A stretch of 64,000 nucleotides of DNA from JAFECT01 sp964432415 (GCA_964432415.1 CAYSNW010000005.1:41457-105456); one strand, 5' to 3'; shown: positions 25,012 to 34,191, counted from the first letter of the stretch. Notes: generated by a model not told the origin, from the sequence alone. Numbers and translations: made by a program.

Positions 25012-25473
25012 ATGCCGGTTCTTTCGCTGATGGGGCTTATCAGCGCCCTGATCTCGGCGCATCCGCGAACCCATGCCCAGGTGGCGTCTGTGACCGGCGT
25101 GGCGATGCCGTTTGAAGGCTCAAACCCGGCGGACGGCTTTGATTTCTTCAAGTCCCCCGACCTCACCCTGACCGATGGCCGATTCTCCCAATTCATGGTC
25201 CGGGAGGCCCGAGATCCACGGGGCGGCGCGTACCTTTACACAGGCGTTCAGGGGCGTTGCATAACCCGCATCGAGATCGAGCAGGCTTATGGGCGGCTTG
25301 GGACGCTCGGTGACTGGGCTAAGGCGCGGGGCGCCACGGATATTCCGCCGACGACGTTTCGCACCCTGCAGCTGGTCGCGAGTTGGGGCTACGCGGATTT
25401 CGAATTCGACGAGAATTTCCGCTGCGTGATCGACTTTTCCATGTCCGTCAGAAGCCAGGCGGCCGGCGCCTAG
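25012..25473 (+). CDS. Exported protein of unknown function
   Basis: 153 residues from the ATG at 25012 (an in-frame TTG at 24967 is the alternative). Likely leader MPVLSLMGLISALISAHPRTHA. The mature part is mixed alpha/beta with one cysteine in QGRCITRIEIEQAYGRLG and another in NFRCVIDFSM, and GYADFEFDENF. No family recognised. Its stop overlaps the convergent gph stop by 4 nt. Confidence 0.6.
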   Translation: MPVLSLMGLISALISAHPRTHAQVASVTGVAMPFEGSNPADGFDFFKSPDLTLTDGRFSQFMVREARDPRGGAYLYTGVQGRCITRIEIEQAYGRLGTLGDWAKARGATDIPPTTFRTLQLVASWGYADFEFDENFRCVIDFSMSVRSQAAGA

Positions 25474-26144
25474 CCCAGCAGCCGCTCCACCACCGCGGGC
25501 AGCTCGTCCAGCCGGTCGATCAGGGCGTCGCGGTCGAGCTCGGCCAGCGGGATCTCGGTGTAGCCGAAGCTGACCAGCACGATCGGCACCCCCGCCGCGC
25601 GGGCCGAGCCGATGTCGGTCTCGCTGTCGCCGACCATCACGGCGCGCTTCGGGTCGCCGCTGGCCATCTCGATCGCCTCGATCAGGTGGGCCGCGTCGGG
25701 CTTGCGCTGGCTGACCGCGTCGGGGCCGGCCACCGCGGCGAAACGGTGCAGCAGGTTGGTCTCCTTCAGCAGCGCCAGCGACAGATTGGTGCGCTTGTTG
25801 GTGCAGACGCAGAAGCGCGCACCCCTGGCCTCCAGCACATCCAGCGTCTCCTCCAGGCCCGGGAAGGGCCGGCTCTCGCGGGCGATGCGGGCCAGGTACA
25901 GGTCGACGAAGCGCTCGACCATGTCCGGCGCGTCGCCGGCGTGGAAGGTCGCGCCGGCCTCGGCGAAGCCGTGCTCCAGCAGGTAGCGGGCGCCGCCGCC
26001 GACCAGGTGACGCGAGGCGGCCAGCGGCACTTCGGGCAGGCCGTATTCGACCAGCATCTCGTTCAGCACCCCGATCAGGTCGGGGGCCGTGTCGATCAGG
26101 GTTCCGTCCAGATCGAAGGCGATGGTGACGCCGGTCAATGGCAC
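25470..26144 (-). CDS. gph: Phosphoglycolate phosphatase (HAD family)
   Basis: 224 residues, GTG start. HAD phosphatase motifs in order: motif I FDLDGTLIDT (nucleophile and acid Asp), cap domain with helices about 20-90, motif II CVCTNKR, motif III lysine in RKPDAAHL, and motif IV VGDSETDIGSARAAG. Removes phosphate from 2-phosphoglycolate formed during DNA repair or oxygenase activity. Divergent from glmU with an 81-nt gap. Confidence 0.92.
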   Translation of the reverse strand: MPLTGVTIAFDLDGTLIDTAPDLIGVLNEMLVEYGLPEVPLAASRHLVGGGARYLLEHGFAEAGATFHAGDAPDMVERFVDLYLARIARESRPFPGLEETLDVLEARGARFCVCTNKRTNLSLALLKETNLLHRFAAVAGPDAVSQRKPDAAHLIEAIEMASGDPKRAVMVGDSETDIGSARAAGVPIVLVSFGYTEIPLAELDRDALIDRLDELPAVVERLLG

Positions 26145-26225
26145 GTGCGCGAATCCCCCTCAAGTCGGTCGCAGCGGCCCGCCGTTTCGGCTAAATCGGC
26201 CCCCATCGCAACCGGAGAGTCGTCC

Positions 26226-27575
26226 ATGTCCCAGCGCGCCGCCGTCATCCTGGCCGCCGGCCAGGGCACGCGCATGAAGTCGCCGCTGCCCAAGGTGCTG
26301 CACAAGGTGGCCTCGCGCGCGATGCTGGACCTGGCCATAGACGCCGCCGAGCGGCTGGGCTGCGAGCGCATCGTGGTAGTGGTGGGCGCCCATTCCCCGG
26401 CGGTCGGCGAGCACGTGAAGAAGCGCCTGGGTGAGGGCGCCATCGCGGTTCAGGACCCGCCCATGGGCACCGGCCATGCGGTGCGCGCCGCGGAGGGCGC
26501 GCTGAAGGGCTTCAAGGGCGACGTCCTGGTCACCTACGCCGACTGTCCGCTGCTGGACGCCCACGCCATCGCGCCCCTGATGGCGGTGCGCGAAAAGGGC
26601 GCCGACGTGGCGGTGCTCGGCTTCGAGGCGCGCGATCCGGGCGCCTACGGACGGCTTGTGATCGAGGGCGGCGACAACCTAGTCAAGATTGTCGAGGCCA
26701 AGGACGCGACCGCCAGGGAGCTGAAGATCACCGCCTGCAATTCGGGGGTGATGGTGGCGGAGGCCTCGCTGCTGTTCGAGCTGCTGGCGCAGGTGAAGAA
26801 CGACAACAAGAAGGGCGAGTACTACCTGACTGACGTGGTCGCCCTGGCCCGCGCCGCCGGCAAGACCGTCAAGACCGCCATGGCCGACGAGGACGACGTG
26901 CTGGGCGTCAATTCCCAGATCGAGCTGGCCGAGGCGGAAGCCATCTTCCAGCGCCGCACGCGCCTTCGCATGATGACCGAGGGCGTGTCCCTGGTCGCGC
27001 CCGAGACCGTGTTCTTCGCCTGGGACACCAGGGCCGCGGGCGGGGTGCGCATCGAGCCGAATGTCGTGTTCGGACCCCGGGTCACGCTGGAAGCCGGCGC
27101 CGAGATCCGCGCCTTCAGCCATCTGGAGGGCGCGGTGGTGCGCGAGGGCGCCCAGGTCGGGCCCTATGCGCGGCTCAGGCCCGGCGCCGACATCGGGGCG
27201 GGCGCCCACATCGGCAACTTCGTCGAGGTGAAGAACGTGGCGGTCGGCGCCGGCGCCAAGGCCAACCACCTGTCCTACCTCGGGGACGGCGAGGTCGGGG
27301 CCAAGGCCAACATCGGGGCCGGGACCATCTTCTGTAACTACGACGGCTTCGACAAACACCGCACGGTGATCGGGGCGGGGGCCTTCATCGGCTCCAACTC
27401 GGCCCTGGTGGCGCCGGTGAGCGTGGGGGCGGGGGCCTATATCGGCTCCGGCTCGGTGGTCACCGACGATGTGGCGGACAATGCGCTGGCCTTCGAGCGG
27501 TCGGAGCAGATCGTCAAGCCGGGATGGGCCGAGCGTTTCCGCGCCGCCAAGGCCGCCCGAAAGGCCGCCAAGTGA
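26226..27575 (+). CDS. glmU: Bifunctional UDP-GlcNAc pyrophosphorylase / GlcN-1-P acetyltransferase GlmU
   Basis: 449 residues from the ATG at 26226 (CCGGAGAG upstream). N-terminal nucleotidyltransferase: LAAGQGTRMKSPLPKVLHKV, TYADCPLL with metal Asp, and VGPYARLRP marking the turn into the left-handed beta-helix (about 250-430) with hexapeptide repeats such as GANIGAG, CNYDGFDKHRT and GAYIGSGSVV. Makes UDP-GlcNAc for peptidoglycan and LPS. Overlaps rpiA by 4 nt (GTGA). Confidence 0.97.
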   Translation: MSQRAAVILAAGQGTRMKSPLPKVLHKVASRAMLDLAIDAAERLGCERIVVVVGAHSPAVGEHVKKRLGEGAIAVQDPPMGTGHAVRAAEGALKGFKGDVLVTYADCPLLDAHAIAPLMAVREKGADVAVLGFEARDPGAYGRLVIEGGDNLVKIVEAKDATARELKITACNSGVMVAEASLLFELLAQVKNDNKKGEYYLTDVVALARAAGKTVKTAMADEDDVLGVNSQIELAEAEAIFQRRTRLRMMTEGVSLVAPETVFFAWDTRAAGGVRIEPNVVFGPRVTLEAGAEIRAFSHLEGAVVREGAQVGPYARLRPGADIGAGAHIGNFVEVKNVAVGAGAKANHLSYLGDGEVGAKANIGAGTIFCNYDGFDKHRTVIGAGAFIGSNSALVAPVSVGAGAYIGSGSVVTDDVADNALAFERSEQIVKPGWAERFRAAKAARKAAK

Positions 27576-28255
27576 GCGCGGACGATCAGAAGCGCGCCTC
27601 GGGCGAGGCCGCCGCGGCCCTGGTGGAAAGCGGCATGGTCGTGGGCCTGGGCACAGGCTCGACCGCGGCCTGGTTCGTGCGTGCGCTTGCGGCGCGCGGC
27701 CTGAAGATCCACGGCGTGCCGACCTCGGAAGGCACCGCGGCCCTGGCGCGCGAACTCGGTATCCCGCTGCTGACCCTGGATGAGGCCAAGGCCATCGACC
27801 TGACCGTCGACGGCGCCGACGAGATCGGACCGGGTCTCGACCTGATCAAGGGCGGCGGCGCGGCCCTGCTGCGCGAAAAGCTGGTGTGGGAGGCGTCCAA
27901 CCGCTGCGTGGTCATCGCCGATGCCGCCAAGCGCGTGCCGGTGCTGGGCAGGTTCCCCCTGCCCATCGAGGTGGTCGCCTTCGGCCACCGCAAGACCGCC
28001 AACCGCATCTACGACGTGCTGATCGACCACGAGATCACCATGGCGCCGAAGCTGCGTGCGAAGGACGGGGCGGCGGTGCTGACCGACGGCGGCAACCTGA
28101 TCTACGACGCAGCGTGCGTGGCCATCGCGCACCCCGCGGCCCTGGCCGACGACCTGAAGAGCGTCACCGGCGTGGTGGACCACGGCCTGTTCCTCGACCT
28201 GGCGGACGAGGGGCTGATCGGGACGGACGGGGGCGTGGAGCGGGTCAGTCCGTAG
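27572..28255 (+). CDS. rpiA: Ribose-5-phosphate isomerase A
   Basis: 227 residues from a GTG overlapping the glmU stop by 4 nt; longer upstream frame is shadow. Signatures: VVGLGTGSTAAWFVRAL, DLTVDGADEIGPGLDLIKGGGAALLREK (catalytic Glu and Lys) and VTGVVDHGLFL near the end. Interconverts ribose 5-phosphate and ribulose 5-phosphate in the pentose phosphate pathway. Translationally coupled to glmU. Confidence 0.96.
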   Translation: MSADDQKRASGEAAAALVESGMVVGLGTGSTAAWFVRALAARGLKIHGVPTSEGTAALARELGIPLLTLDEAKAIDLTVDGADEIGPGLDLIKGGGAALLREKLVWEASNRCVVIADAAKRVPVLGRFPLPIEVVAFGHRKTANRIYDVLIDHEITMAPKLRAKDGAAVLTDGGNLIYDAACVAIAHPAALADDLKSVTGVVDHGLFLDLADEGLIGTDGGVERVSP

Positions 28256-28266
28256 CACCCTCCCTT

Positions 28267-28395
28267 TCATCCCACGGTCGGCCGCAGGCCGATCCGGGGG
28301 ACCCAGACAAGGCTCAAGCCGATCAGCGACCGGCGGCGGGCAATCTAAGCGTGGCCTGGGTCCCCCGGATCTCGCTTCGCGAGACCTTGGGATGA
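28267..28395. repeat. Large intergenic palindromic element with nested hairpins (A)
   Basis: 16-nt perfect arms GATCCGGGGGACCCAG (28291-28306) and CTGGGTCCCCCGGATC (28356-28371). Outer arms TCATCCCA (28267-28274) and TGGGATGA (28388-28395) also pair. Two small hairpins sit inside the arms: TCGGCC-GCA-GGCCGA at 28278-28292 and TCTCGC-TTC-GCGAGA at 28370-28384. The whole unit fills the rpiA-gor gap. Confidence 0.85.
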
Positions 28396-28469
28396 CAAGA
28401 AGAGATGAAGCTTTGCGTCGGGCGCTGCGGATAACTACCTAGACCCCACCACCCCCAAGGACCCCTCCC

Positions 28470-29852
28470 ATGGCCTACGACTACGACCTCTTCGTCATCG
28501 GCGCGGGCTCCGGCGGGGTTCGCTCCGCCCGCCTGGCCGCCATGCTCGGCAAGAAGGTGGCGGTGGCCGAGGAGCATCGGGTGGGCGGCACCTGCGTGAT
28601 CCGGGGCTGCATCCCCAAGAAGCTGATGGTCAACGCCTCGGACGTCTCCCACCAGATCAAGATCGCCAAGGGCTATGGCTGGACCATCCCGGAGCCGACC
28701 TTCTCCTGGCCCGACTTCATCACGTCCAAGGACATCGAGATCGCCCGGCTGTCGGGCATCTACACCGCCAACCTCGGCAAGGCCGGCGCCGACCTGATCC
28801 ATGGCCGCGCGAAGATGGTCGATCCCCACACCATCGAGATCGAAGGCAAGGACCAGCGCTTTACCGCCGAGACCATCCTGATCGCCACGGGCGGTCGCCC
28901 CTGGATCCCCGACGAGATGCCCGGGATCGAGCACGCCATCACCTCGGAGGAGGCCTTCCACCTGTCGGAGATGCCCAAGCGGGTGATGGTGGCCGGCGGC
29001 GGCTATATCGCGGTGGAGTTCGCCGGCATCTTCGCCGGGCTCGGGGCCGAGGTCTGTCTGGTCTACCGCGGGCCCAACATCCTGCGCGGCTTCGACGACG
29101 ACGTGCGCGCCCACCTTACCGAACAGATCCAGCGCCGTGGCATCCGGGTGATCCTGGGCGCCCAGCACGTGGCCATCGAGAAGACCGCCACCGGCCTGAT
29201 CAACCGCCTGAACAATGACATCACCATCGAGACCGACCAGACCATGTTCGCCGTCGGACGCCGCCCCTACGTCGGCGGCCTGGGGCTGGAGAACGCGGGT
29301 GTGCAGCTGACGCCCGAGGGCGCGGTGGCGGTGGACGAGTATTCCCGCACCAATGTCCCGCACATCTGGGCCATCGGCGACGTCACCGACCGGGTCAACC
29401 TGACCCCCGTGGCGATCCGCGAGGGCATCGCCTTCGTCGAGACCGCCTTCAAGAACAATCCGACCAGCTTCGCTTACGACAACATCCCGACCGCGGTCTT
29501 CTCCCAGCCACCGGTGGGAACGGTCGGCTACACGGAGCACGATGCCCGCCAGAAGTTCGGGAAGATCGACGTCTACCTGACCCGCTTCCGGCCCATGAAG
29601 TACCAGTTCGTCGGCTCGGAGGAGCGGGTGCTGATGAAAATCATCGTCGACTGCGGGACCCAGAGGGTCGTGGGCGTCCACATCGTGGGCCCGGAAGCGG
29701 GCGAGCTGATCCAGATGGCGGGCATCGCGGTCAAGGCCGGAATCACCAAGGCCCAGTGGGATTCCACCTGCGCGGTTCACCCCACCATGGCGGAAGAAAT
29801 TGTCACCATGCGGGACAAATACATCCCGCCGGAGCTGGCCGCGGCCGAATAA
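28470..29852 (+). CDS. gor: Glutathione-disulfide reductase
   Basis: 460 residues, FAD-dependent pyridine nucleotide disulphide oxidoreductase: FVIGAGSGGVRSAR FAD motif, redox pair C42/C47 in VGGTCVIRGCIPKKL, second dinucleotide motif VAGGGYIAVEFAGI, FAD site WAIGDVTDRVNLTPVA and C-terminal catalytic HPTMAEEIV. The GGTCV/RGCIPKKLM context is glutathione-reductase-like rather than lipoamide. NADPH-dependent reduction of GSSG. Confidence 0.95.
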   Translation: MAYDYDLFVIGAGSGGVRSARLAAMLGKKVAVAEEHRVGGTCVIRGCIPKKLMVNASDVSHQIKIAKGYGWTIPEPTFSWPDFITSKDIEIARLSGIYTANLGKAGADLIHGRAKMVDPHTIEIEGKDQRFTAETILIATGGRPWIPDEMPGIEHAITSEEAFHLSEMPKRVMVAGGGYIAVEFAGIFAGLGAEVCLVYRGPNILRGFDDDVRAHLTEQIQRRGIRVILGAQHVAIEKTATGLINRLNNDITIETDQTMFAVGRRPYVGGLGLENAGVQLTPEGAVAVDEYSRTNVPHIWAIGDVTDRVNLTPVAIREGIAFVETAFKNNPTSFAYDNIPTAVFSQPPVGTVGYTEHDARQKFGKIDVYLTRFRPMKYQFVGSEERVLMKIIVDCGTQRVVGVHIVGPEAGELIQMAGIAVKAGITKAQWDSTCAVHPTMAEEIVTMRDKYIPPELAAAE

Positions 29853-29925
29853 ATGTGGCGCCGCAGCATGATCTGCCTATTTTGAGGGGCGAAGCCTTTC
29901 TGCCCGCCCGTTCGAAGTCGAGACC

Positions 29926-31299
29926 ATGACCACGCGTTGGACGCCCTCATCCTGGCGGGAAAAGCCCGCCCAGCAGATCCCCACGGACTATCCGGATGCG
30001 GCGGCGCTCAAGCGCGCCGAGGACCAACTGCGCGCCATGCCCCCGCTGGTCTTCGCCGGCGAAGCCCGCAAGCTGAAGTCGGAACTGGCCCGGGTGGCCG
30101 AGGGCGAGGCCTTCCTGCTGCAGGGCGGCGACTGCGCCGAGAGCTTCAAGGAATTCCACGCCGACACCATCCGCGACACCTTCCGGGTGATCCTGCAGAT
30201 GGCGGTGATCCTGACCTTCGCGGGCTCGCGCCCGGTGGTGAAGGTCGGCCGCATCGCCGGCCAGTTCGCCAAGCCGCGCTCAAGCCAGACCGAGACCATC
30301 GGCGAGGACACCCTGCCGTCCTACCGGGGCGACATCGTCAACGGCATGGAGTTCGAGGCCGGGCCCCGCACCCCCGATCCGGAGCGGCTGCTCAAGGCCT
30401 ACGCCCAGTCCTCCTCGACGCTCAATCTGCTGCGCGCGCTGGCCGGCGGCGGCTATGCCGACCTCTACAATGTGCACAAGTGGACGCTGGGCTTCGTCGC
30501 CGACAGCCCCGCGGGCGCCCGCTACGAGGAGCTGGCCGACAAGATCTCCGAGACCCTGTCGTTCATGGCCGCCATCGGCATCACGCCCGAGCGCCAGCCC
30601 GACATCCATCGCGTGGAGTTCTTCACCAGCCACGAGGCGCTGCTGCTGAACTACGAGGAGGCCCTGACCCGGGTCGATAGCATCAACGGCGACTGGTACG
30701 ACACCTCCGCCCACATGGTCTGGATCGGCGAACGCACCCGCCAGCTGGACGGCGCCCACATCGAATACGCCCGCGGCATCAAGAACCCGCTTGGGGTCAA
30801 GTGCGGCCCGACGCTGGAGCCGGACGAGCTGATCCGCCTGATCGATGCGCTGAACCCCAAGAACGAGCCCGGCCGCCTGACCCTGATCGGCCGCTTCGGC
30901 GCCGACAAGGTGGCCGATCGCCTGCCGCGCCTGATGGCCGCGACCAAGCGCGAAGGCCGCTCGGTGGTGTGGTCCATCGACCCGATGCACGGCAATACGC
31001 TCAAGGCCCACAACGGCTACAAGACCCGGCCCTTCGACCGCATCCTGTCGGAGGTGAAGGGCTTCATCGACATCGCCCAGGCCGAGGGCGTCCATCCCGG
31101 CGGGGTGCACCTGGAGATGACCGGCCAGAACGTCACCGAGTGCATCGGCGGCGCCCAGGCGGTGACCGAGGACGAGCTGTCCAGCCGCTACCACACCCAC
31201 TGCGACCCGCGGCTCAACGCCGACCAGGCGCTGGAACTGGCCTTCCTGCTGGCCGAACGGCTGAAAGCCCTGCGTCAGACCCGCTCGGAAGCGGCCTGA
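29926..31299 (+). CDS. aroG: Class II 3-deoxy-7-phosphoheptulonate synthase
   Basis: 457 residues, type II (plant-like) DAHP synthase. Signatures: QGGDCAESF (Mn-binding Cys), VVKVGRIAGQFAKPRSSQTE, PLGVKCGPTLEPDELI, SIDPMHGNTLKAHNGYKTRPFD, HLEMTGQNVTECIGGA and HCDPRLNADQALELAF. First step of the shikimate pathway from PEP and erythrose 4-phosphate. A five-nt gap leads to the PDT-like gene, so they are likely one operon. Confidence 0.95.
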   Translation: MTTRWTPSSWREKPAQQIPTDYPDAAALKRAEDQLRAMPPLVFAGEARKLKSELARVAEGEAFLLQGGDCAESFKEFHADTIRDTFRVILQMAVILTFAGSRPVVKVGRIAGQFAKPRSSQTETIGEDTLPSYRGDIVNGMEFEAGPRTPDPERLLKAYAQSSSTLNLLRALAGGGYADLYNVHKWTLGFVADSPAGARYEELADKISETLSFMAAIGITPERQPDIHRVEFFTSHEALLLNYEEALTRVDSINGDWYDTSAHMVWIGERTRQLDGAHIEYARGIKNPLGVKCGPTLEPDELIRLIDALNPKNEPGRLTLIGRFGADKVADRLPRLMAATKREGRSVVWSIDPMHGNTLKAHNGYKTRPFDRILSEVKGFIDIAQAEGVHPGGVHLEMTGQNVTECIGGAQAVTEDELSSRYHTHCDPRLNADQALELAFLLAERLKALRQTRSEAA

Positions 31300-31303
31300 G
31301 CCC

Positions 31304-31846
31304 ATGCGCCGACCCAAGGTGGCCTTCCAGGGCGTGCCCGGCGCCTTCAGCGACGAGGCGTGCCGGGCCTACGTGCCCGGCCATGATCCCGTACCGTTCG
31401 AGACCTTCGAGGGCGCCTTCAAGGCGGTGACTTCCGGCGCCTGCGAGCGCGCCTGCCTGCCGATCCACAATGTCACCGCCGGGCCCGTCGAGCCGGTCGT
31501 GGCCCTGCTGCCGACCTCGGGCCTGACCACCCTGTCGCAGCACGATCTGATCGTGCGGCAGAACCTGATGGCGTTGCCCGGCGTGACCATCGAGGAGGTG
31601 AAGGTGATCGCCTCCCACCCCATGGCGCTCGGCCAGTGCCGCCATTTCATCGAGGCCTCGGGTATCCTCGAGGAAGTCGCCTTCGACACCGCCGGCGCGG
31701 CCCAGGAGCTTCAACAGTCCGGCGATCGTACCCGTGCCGTGATCGCGGCGCGCGCGGCCGCGGAGCTCTATGGCCTCGACATCCTGGCGCCCGACATCCA
31801 GGACGACGCCAATAACTGGACACGCTTCGTCGTTCTTGCGCGTTAG
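31304..31846 (+). CDS. Prephenate-dehydratase-domain protein, no ACT domain
   Basis: 180 residues, only the catalytic-type PDT fold. VAFQGVPGAFSDEACRAY matches the family opening, ASHPMALGQC the ASHPQALAQC motif, and NNWTRFVVL the T-R-F signature near the end. It differs from typical PheA in lacking the C-terminal ACT regulatory domain (usual length about 280) and in the otherwise conserved PIENS motif, which reads PIHNV. It may be an unregulated prephenate dehydratase or an altered-function paralogue. Confidence 0.78.
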   Translation: MRRPKVAFQGVPGAFSDEACRAYVPGHDPVPFETFEGAFKAVTSGACERACLPIHNVTAGPVEPVVALLPTSGLTTLSQHDLIVRQNLMALPGVTIEEVKVIASHPMALGQCRHFIEASGILEEVAFDTAGAAQELQQSGDRTRAVIAARAAAELYGLDILAPDIQDDANNWTRFVVLAR

Positions 31847-31855
31847 GATGGCGCC

Positions 31856-32338
31856 ATGAGCGTCGCCTTCACCAAGGAACAGGACTCTGAGTCCACCGCC
31901 GCCGATCTCCCGGACCGGCCGATCTCACCCCACGCCAACCTGGTCACGGCATCGGGCCTGGCGGCGATCGAGGCGGAGCTGGCCGCGGCGCGGGCGGCCT
32001 TCAGCGCGGCCAAGGCGGACGGCGGCGATATCCAGGCGGACCGCACCGCCATGGCGCGCGCCACCCGCGACCTGCGTTACTGGGGCGCCCGGCGCGCCTC
32101 GGCCCAGCTGACCGAGCCGGAGGCCGAGCCTGGGGTGCTGGTGTTCGGCCGCACCGTCACGATCGAGCGCGAAGACGGCCGCCGCCAGAGCTTCCGCATC
32201 ACCGGCGAGGACGAGGCCGACCCTTCGAACGGCAGCGTCTCCTACGTCTCGCCCCTCGCCCAGGCCCTGATGGGCAAGGGCGTGGGCGACGTCGCCGAGG
32301 TCGCCGGCGCCGAGGTCGAGATCATCGCGGTGGCGTGA
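31856..32338 (+). CDS. GreA/GreB family transcription elongation factor
   Basis: 160 residues. N-terminal helical hairpin (about 30-90) with acidic tip near KADGGDIQAD, and C-terminal FKBP-like domain with VLVFGRTVTIEREDGRRQSFRITGEDEADPSNGSVSYVSPLAQALMGKGVGD, the Gre signature. The N-terminal extension of about 25 residues is unusual. Likely stimulates RNA polymerase transcript cleavage, but may be one of several Gre homologues. Begins 9 nt after the PDT-like gene. Confidence 0.85.
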   Translation: MSVAFTKEQDSESTAADLPDRPISPHANLVTASGLAAIEAELAAARAAFSAAKADGGDIQADRTAMARATRDLRYWGARRASAQLTEPEAEPGVLVFGRTVTIEREDGRRQSFRITGEDEADPSNGSVSYVSPLAQALMGKGVGDVAEVAGAEVEIIAVA

Positions 32339-32347
32339 GCCCGGCCG

Positions 32348-33763
32348 CTACTGCGGCTTTTCCGGCTGACCCTCGGTCTTGTGGTCCTTGTGCTTCCGCT
32401 CGCCCTTGGGCGCCGGGCCGTTCGGAGCCGGGACGGCCTGGGGTTTGGGCGTGGGCGCGACCACGGCGGCCGGCGGACTGACCTTCGCCTGGGCGTGGGC
32501 CTGGGCCGCGTTGGCGCGCGCCTGGGCGGCCGCCGCCTGGTCGGCGTGGCGTTTGGCCCGCGTCTGGGCTTCAGTCTGGGCGGCCTCAGCCTGTTGCGCC
32601 TTGACCTGCGCCTGCTGCGCCGCCTGGGCGTGAGCCTGGGCGTCGGCCTGGGCCTGAGCTTTCAGGCGGCCCTGTTCGGCGGCCTGGACCTGGGCCTGAT
32701 GGCTGGCCTGGGCTGAGGCGACGGCCTGCTGGTGCGCGGCCTGGGCCGCCGCCTGATCGCTTTGCGGACCCCGGTCACGGGGGCCGTGACGCAGATCGCC
32801 GGCCCCGGGCGAGGGCTGAACCGCCGGAGGCGGCAGGGTCGCCGGTCCAGCCACAGGTTGCGGTGGCGGCGGGCCGTGGGGACCTTGCGGGATCGGTTGG
32901 ACGGCGGTGCGGACCTCACGCGCCTTGCGCGCCTCCTCGACGGCCCGGACCTCGGCCTGAGGGTCGTTGGACTGGCGCGCCACTCGGGCGGCTTCGGCCT
33001 CGCGGCGTTCACGCTCGCCGGCCCAGCGGCTCTGCCAGTCGGGAGCCTGGCGCTGGCGGAAGGCCTGCCAGTCGGGCGCCTGCTGGCGCTGGCGGTTCAG
33101 CTCCACCTGGGTGGCCTGGATGGTCGGGCGGCGTGTCTGCCAGCTCGAGCGCTCCACCGGACGGCGGCGGTCCTGCTGGGCGGCGCGGTACAGCGCCTGC
33201 GCCCGGCTCAGATAGCGCCCGGCCAGATCGGCGCGGCGCTCGGCCTCGCGCTCGGCCAGGGGCCGGCCGCCCCGGTCATAGACCACCACCAGCTCGCCGT
33301 TGTCGTAGCCGTAGGCATAGTCCGGGTCGCGCACCAGGAAGGGCCGGTCGGAGCCAGGACGATAATAGTAGTAGCGTTCGCCGCCCCGTACGGGCTCGAC
33401 CACCCGGTACCAGCCGTTGTTGCTGCGCCAGGCCCAGGGGCTGGTTCCGTCATAGTCGAAGGCGTAGTCCGGCGGGGCGTCGCCGAAGCCGTAGCCCAAC
33501 TGATCCGCCTCATCGATGTAGCCCCAGGTCTCGTCCGCCCGCACGGGGCGGCGGTAGCGGACCGGGGCAGGGGGAAGGCGCTCGGCCGGCGGCGCGTAGG
33601 CCACCGGTTGCGGAGCGCTGTCCGACAGCGGAATCGCAGCCTCCGGCACGGCGACCTGGTCAGCCGTGGAGGTCTTGCTGGCGGGCGTGCAGGCGCCCAG
33701 GGCGAAGCTTCCGGAGCACGCGAGCGCGATGAGTGAGGCGTGGTGGTTCAGGATGTGTCGCAT
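32348..33763 (-). CDS. Ala/Gln-rich lipoprotein of unknown function
   Basis: 471 residues. Signal peptide with lipobox LGAC (about residue 25). Residues 60-160 are Tyr/Asp rich (DYDGTSPWAWRSNNGWYRVV, YYYYRPGSDRPFLVRD). From about 185 on, Arg/Gln repeats such as RQRQQAPDWQAFRQRQAP occur, and 330-440 is an Ala/Gln/His coiled-coil-like stretch (AQAQADAQAHAQAAQQAQ). Ends with a basic tail. Possibly an envelope-anchored, periplasm-spanning protein (inference). Confidence 0.75.
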   Translation of the reverse strand: MRHILNHHASLIALACSGSFALGACTPASKTSTADQVAVPEAAIPLSDSAPQPVAYAPPAERLPPAPVRYRRPVRADETWGYIDEADQLGYGFGDAPPDYAFDYDGTSPWAWRSNNGWYRVVEPVRGGERYYYYRPGSDRPFLVRDPDYAYGYDNGELVVVYDRGGRPLAEREAERRADLAGRYLSRAQALYRAAQQDRRRPVERSSWQTRRPTIQATQVELNRQRQQAPDWQAFRQRQAPDWQSRWAGERERREAEAARVARQSNDPQAEVRAVEEARKAREVRTAVQPIPQGPHGPPPPQPVAGPATLPPPAVQPSPGAGDLRHGPRDRGPQSDQAAAQAAHQQAVASAQASHQAQVQAAEQGRLKAQAQADAQAHAQAAQQAQVKAQQAEAAQTEAQTRAKRHADQAAAAQARANAAQAHAQAKVSPPAAVVAPTPKPQAVPAPNGPAPKGERKHKDHKTEGQPEKPQ

Positions 33764-33797
33764 GGGGGCTAAACCCCCTTGCGATTAGAGCGTTCCG

Positions 33798-34118
33798 CTA
33801 GAGCTCGACTTCGATCGGCCCGCGGGCCTGCACGTTGGCGCCCTCCGCGTCCTCGGTGTCGACGTCGACGTCGATCTCGACGCCGCCCTCCAGCCGAAGA
33901 ACGGCGGCCCCGTCGTAGAGGCCCGGTTCGCGGAAGCGTCCGTCGAGCACGCCGCTGGCGGTGGTCGGCCGGTTGCGGCCGGCGAACACGTCGAGGGCGT
34001 AGGTCACAGCCAGTTCGCGACCGCGGCTGAGCAGCACGCCGTCGCCGCGGATGGTCTTGGACAGCTTCAGGGCGCCGCCGCCCTTCCAGGGCTTGTTGGC
34101 GCCTTGTCCCATGCTCAT
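33798..34118 (-). CDS. Hypothetical protein
   Basis: 106 residues (ATG at 34118 or 34112). Begins basic, then LSRGRELAVTYALDVFAGRNRPTTASGVLDG and a Glu/Asp-rich beta-like tail (GGVEIDVDVDTEDAEG, PIEVEL). No signal peptide and no recognised family. It may belong to small beta-barrel cytosolic proteins. Frame and length look coding, but the start is uncertain. Confidence 0.55.
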   Translation of the reverse strand: MSMGQGANKPWKGGGALKLSKTIRGDGVLLSRGRELAVTYALDVFAGRNRPTTASGVLDGRFREPGLYDGAAVLRLEGGVEIDVDVDTEDAEGANVQARGPIEVEL

Positions 34119-34179
34119 GTGGTGGTCCGATCGCCGGCCAGGCGCCCTGGGATCATCCCCGGACCGCGGGCTCTAAGGA

Positions 34180-34191
34180 CCCCATATGGGG
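34180..34191. promoter_or_regulatory. Perfect 12-bp palindrome
   Basis: CCCCATATGGGG lies between the divergent genes at 34118 and 34315. Candidate operator; regulator unknown. Confidence 0.3.

Noticed and set aside
29853..29885. 10-residue ORF (MWRRSMICLF) before the DAHP synthase as attenuator leader
   Set aside because: Only one Trp and one Phe, no run of control codons, no alternative helices seen.
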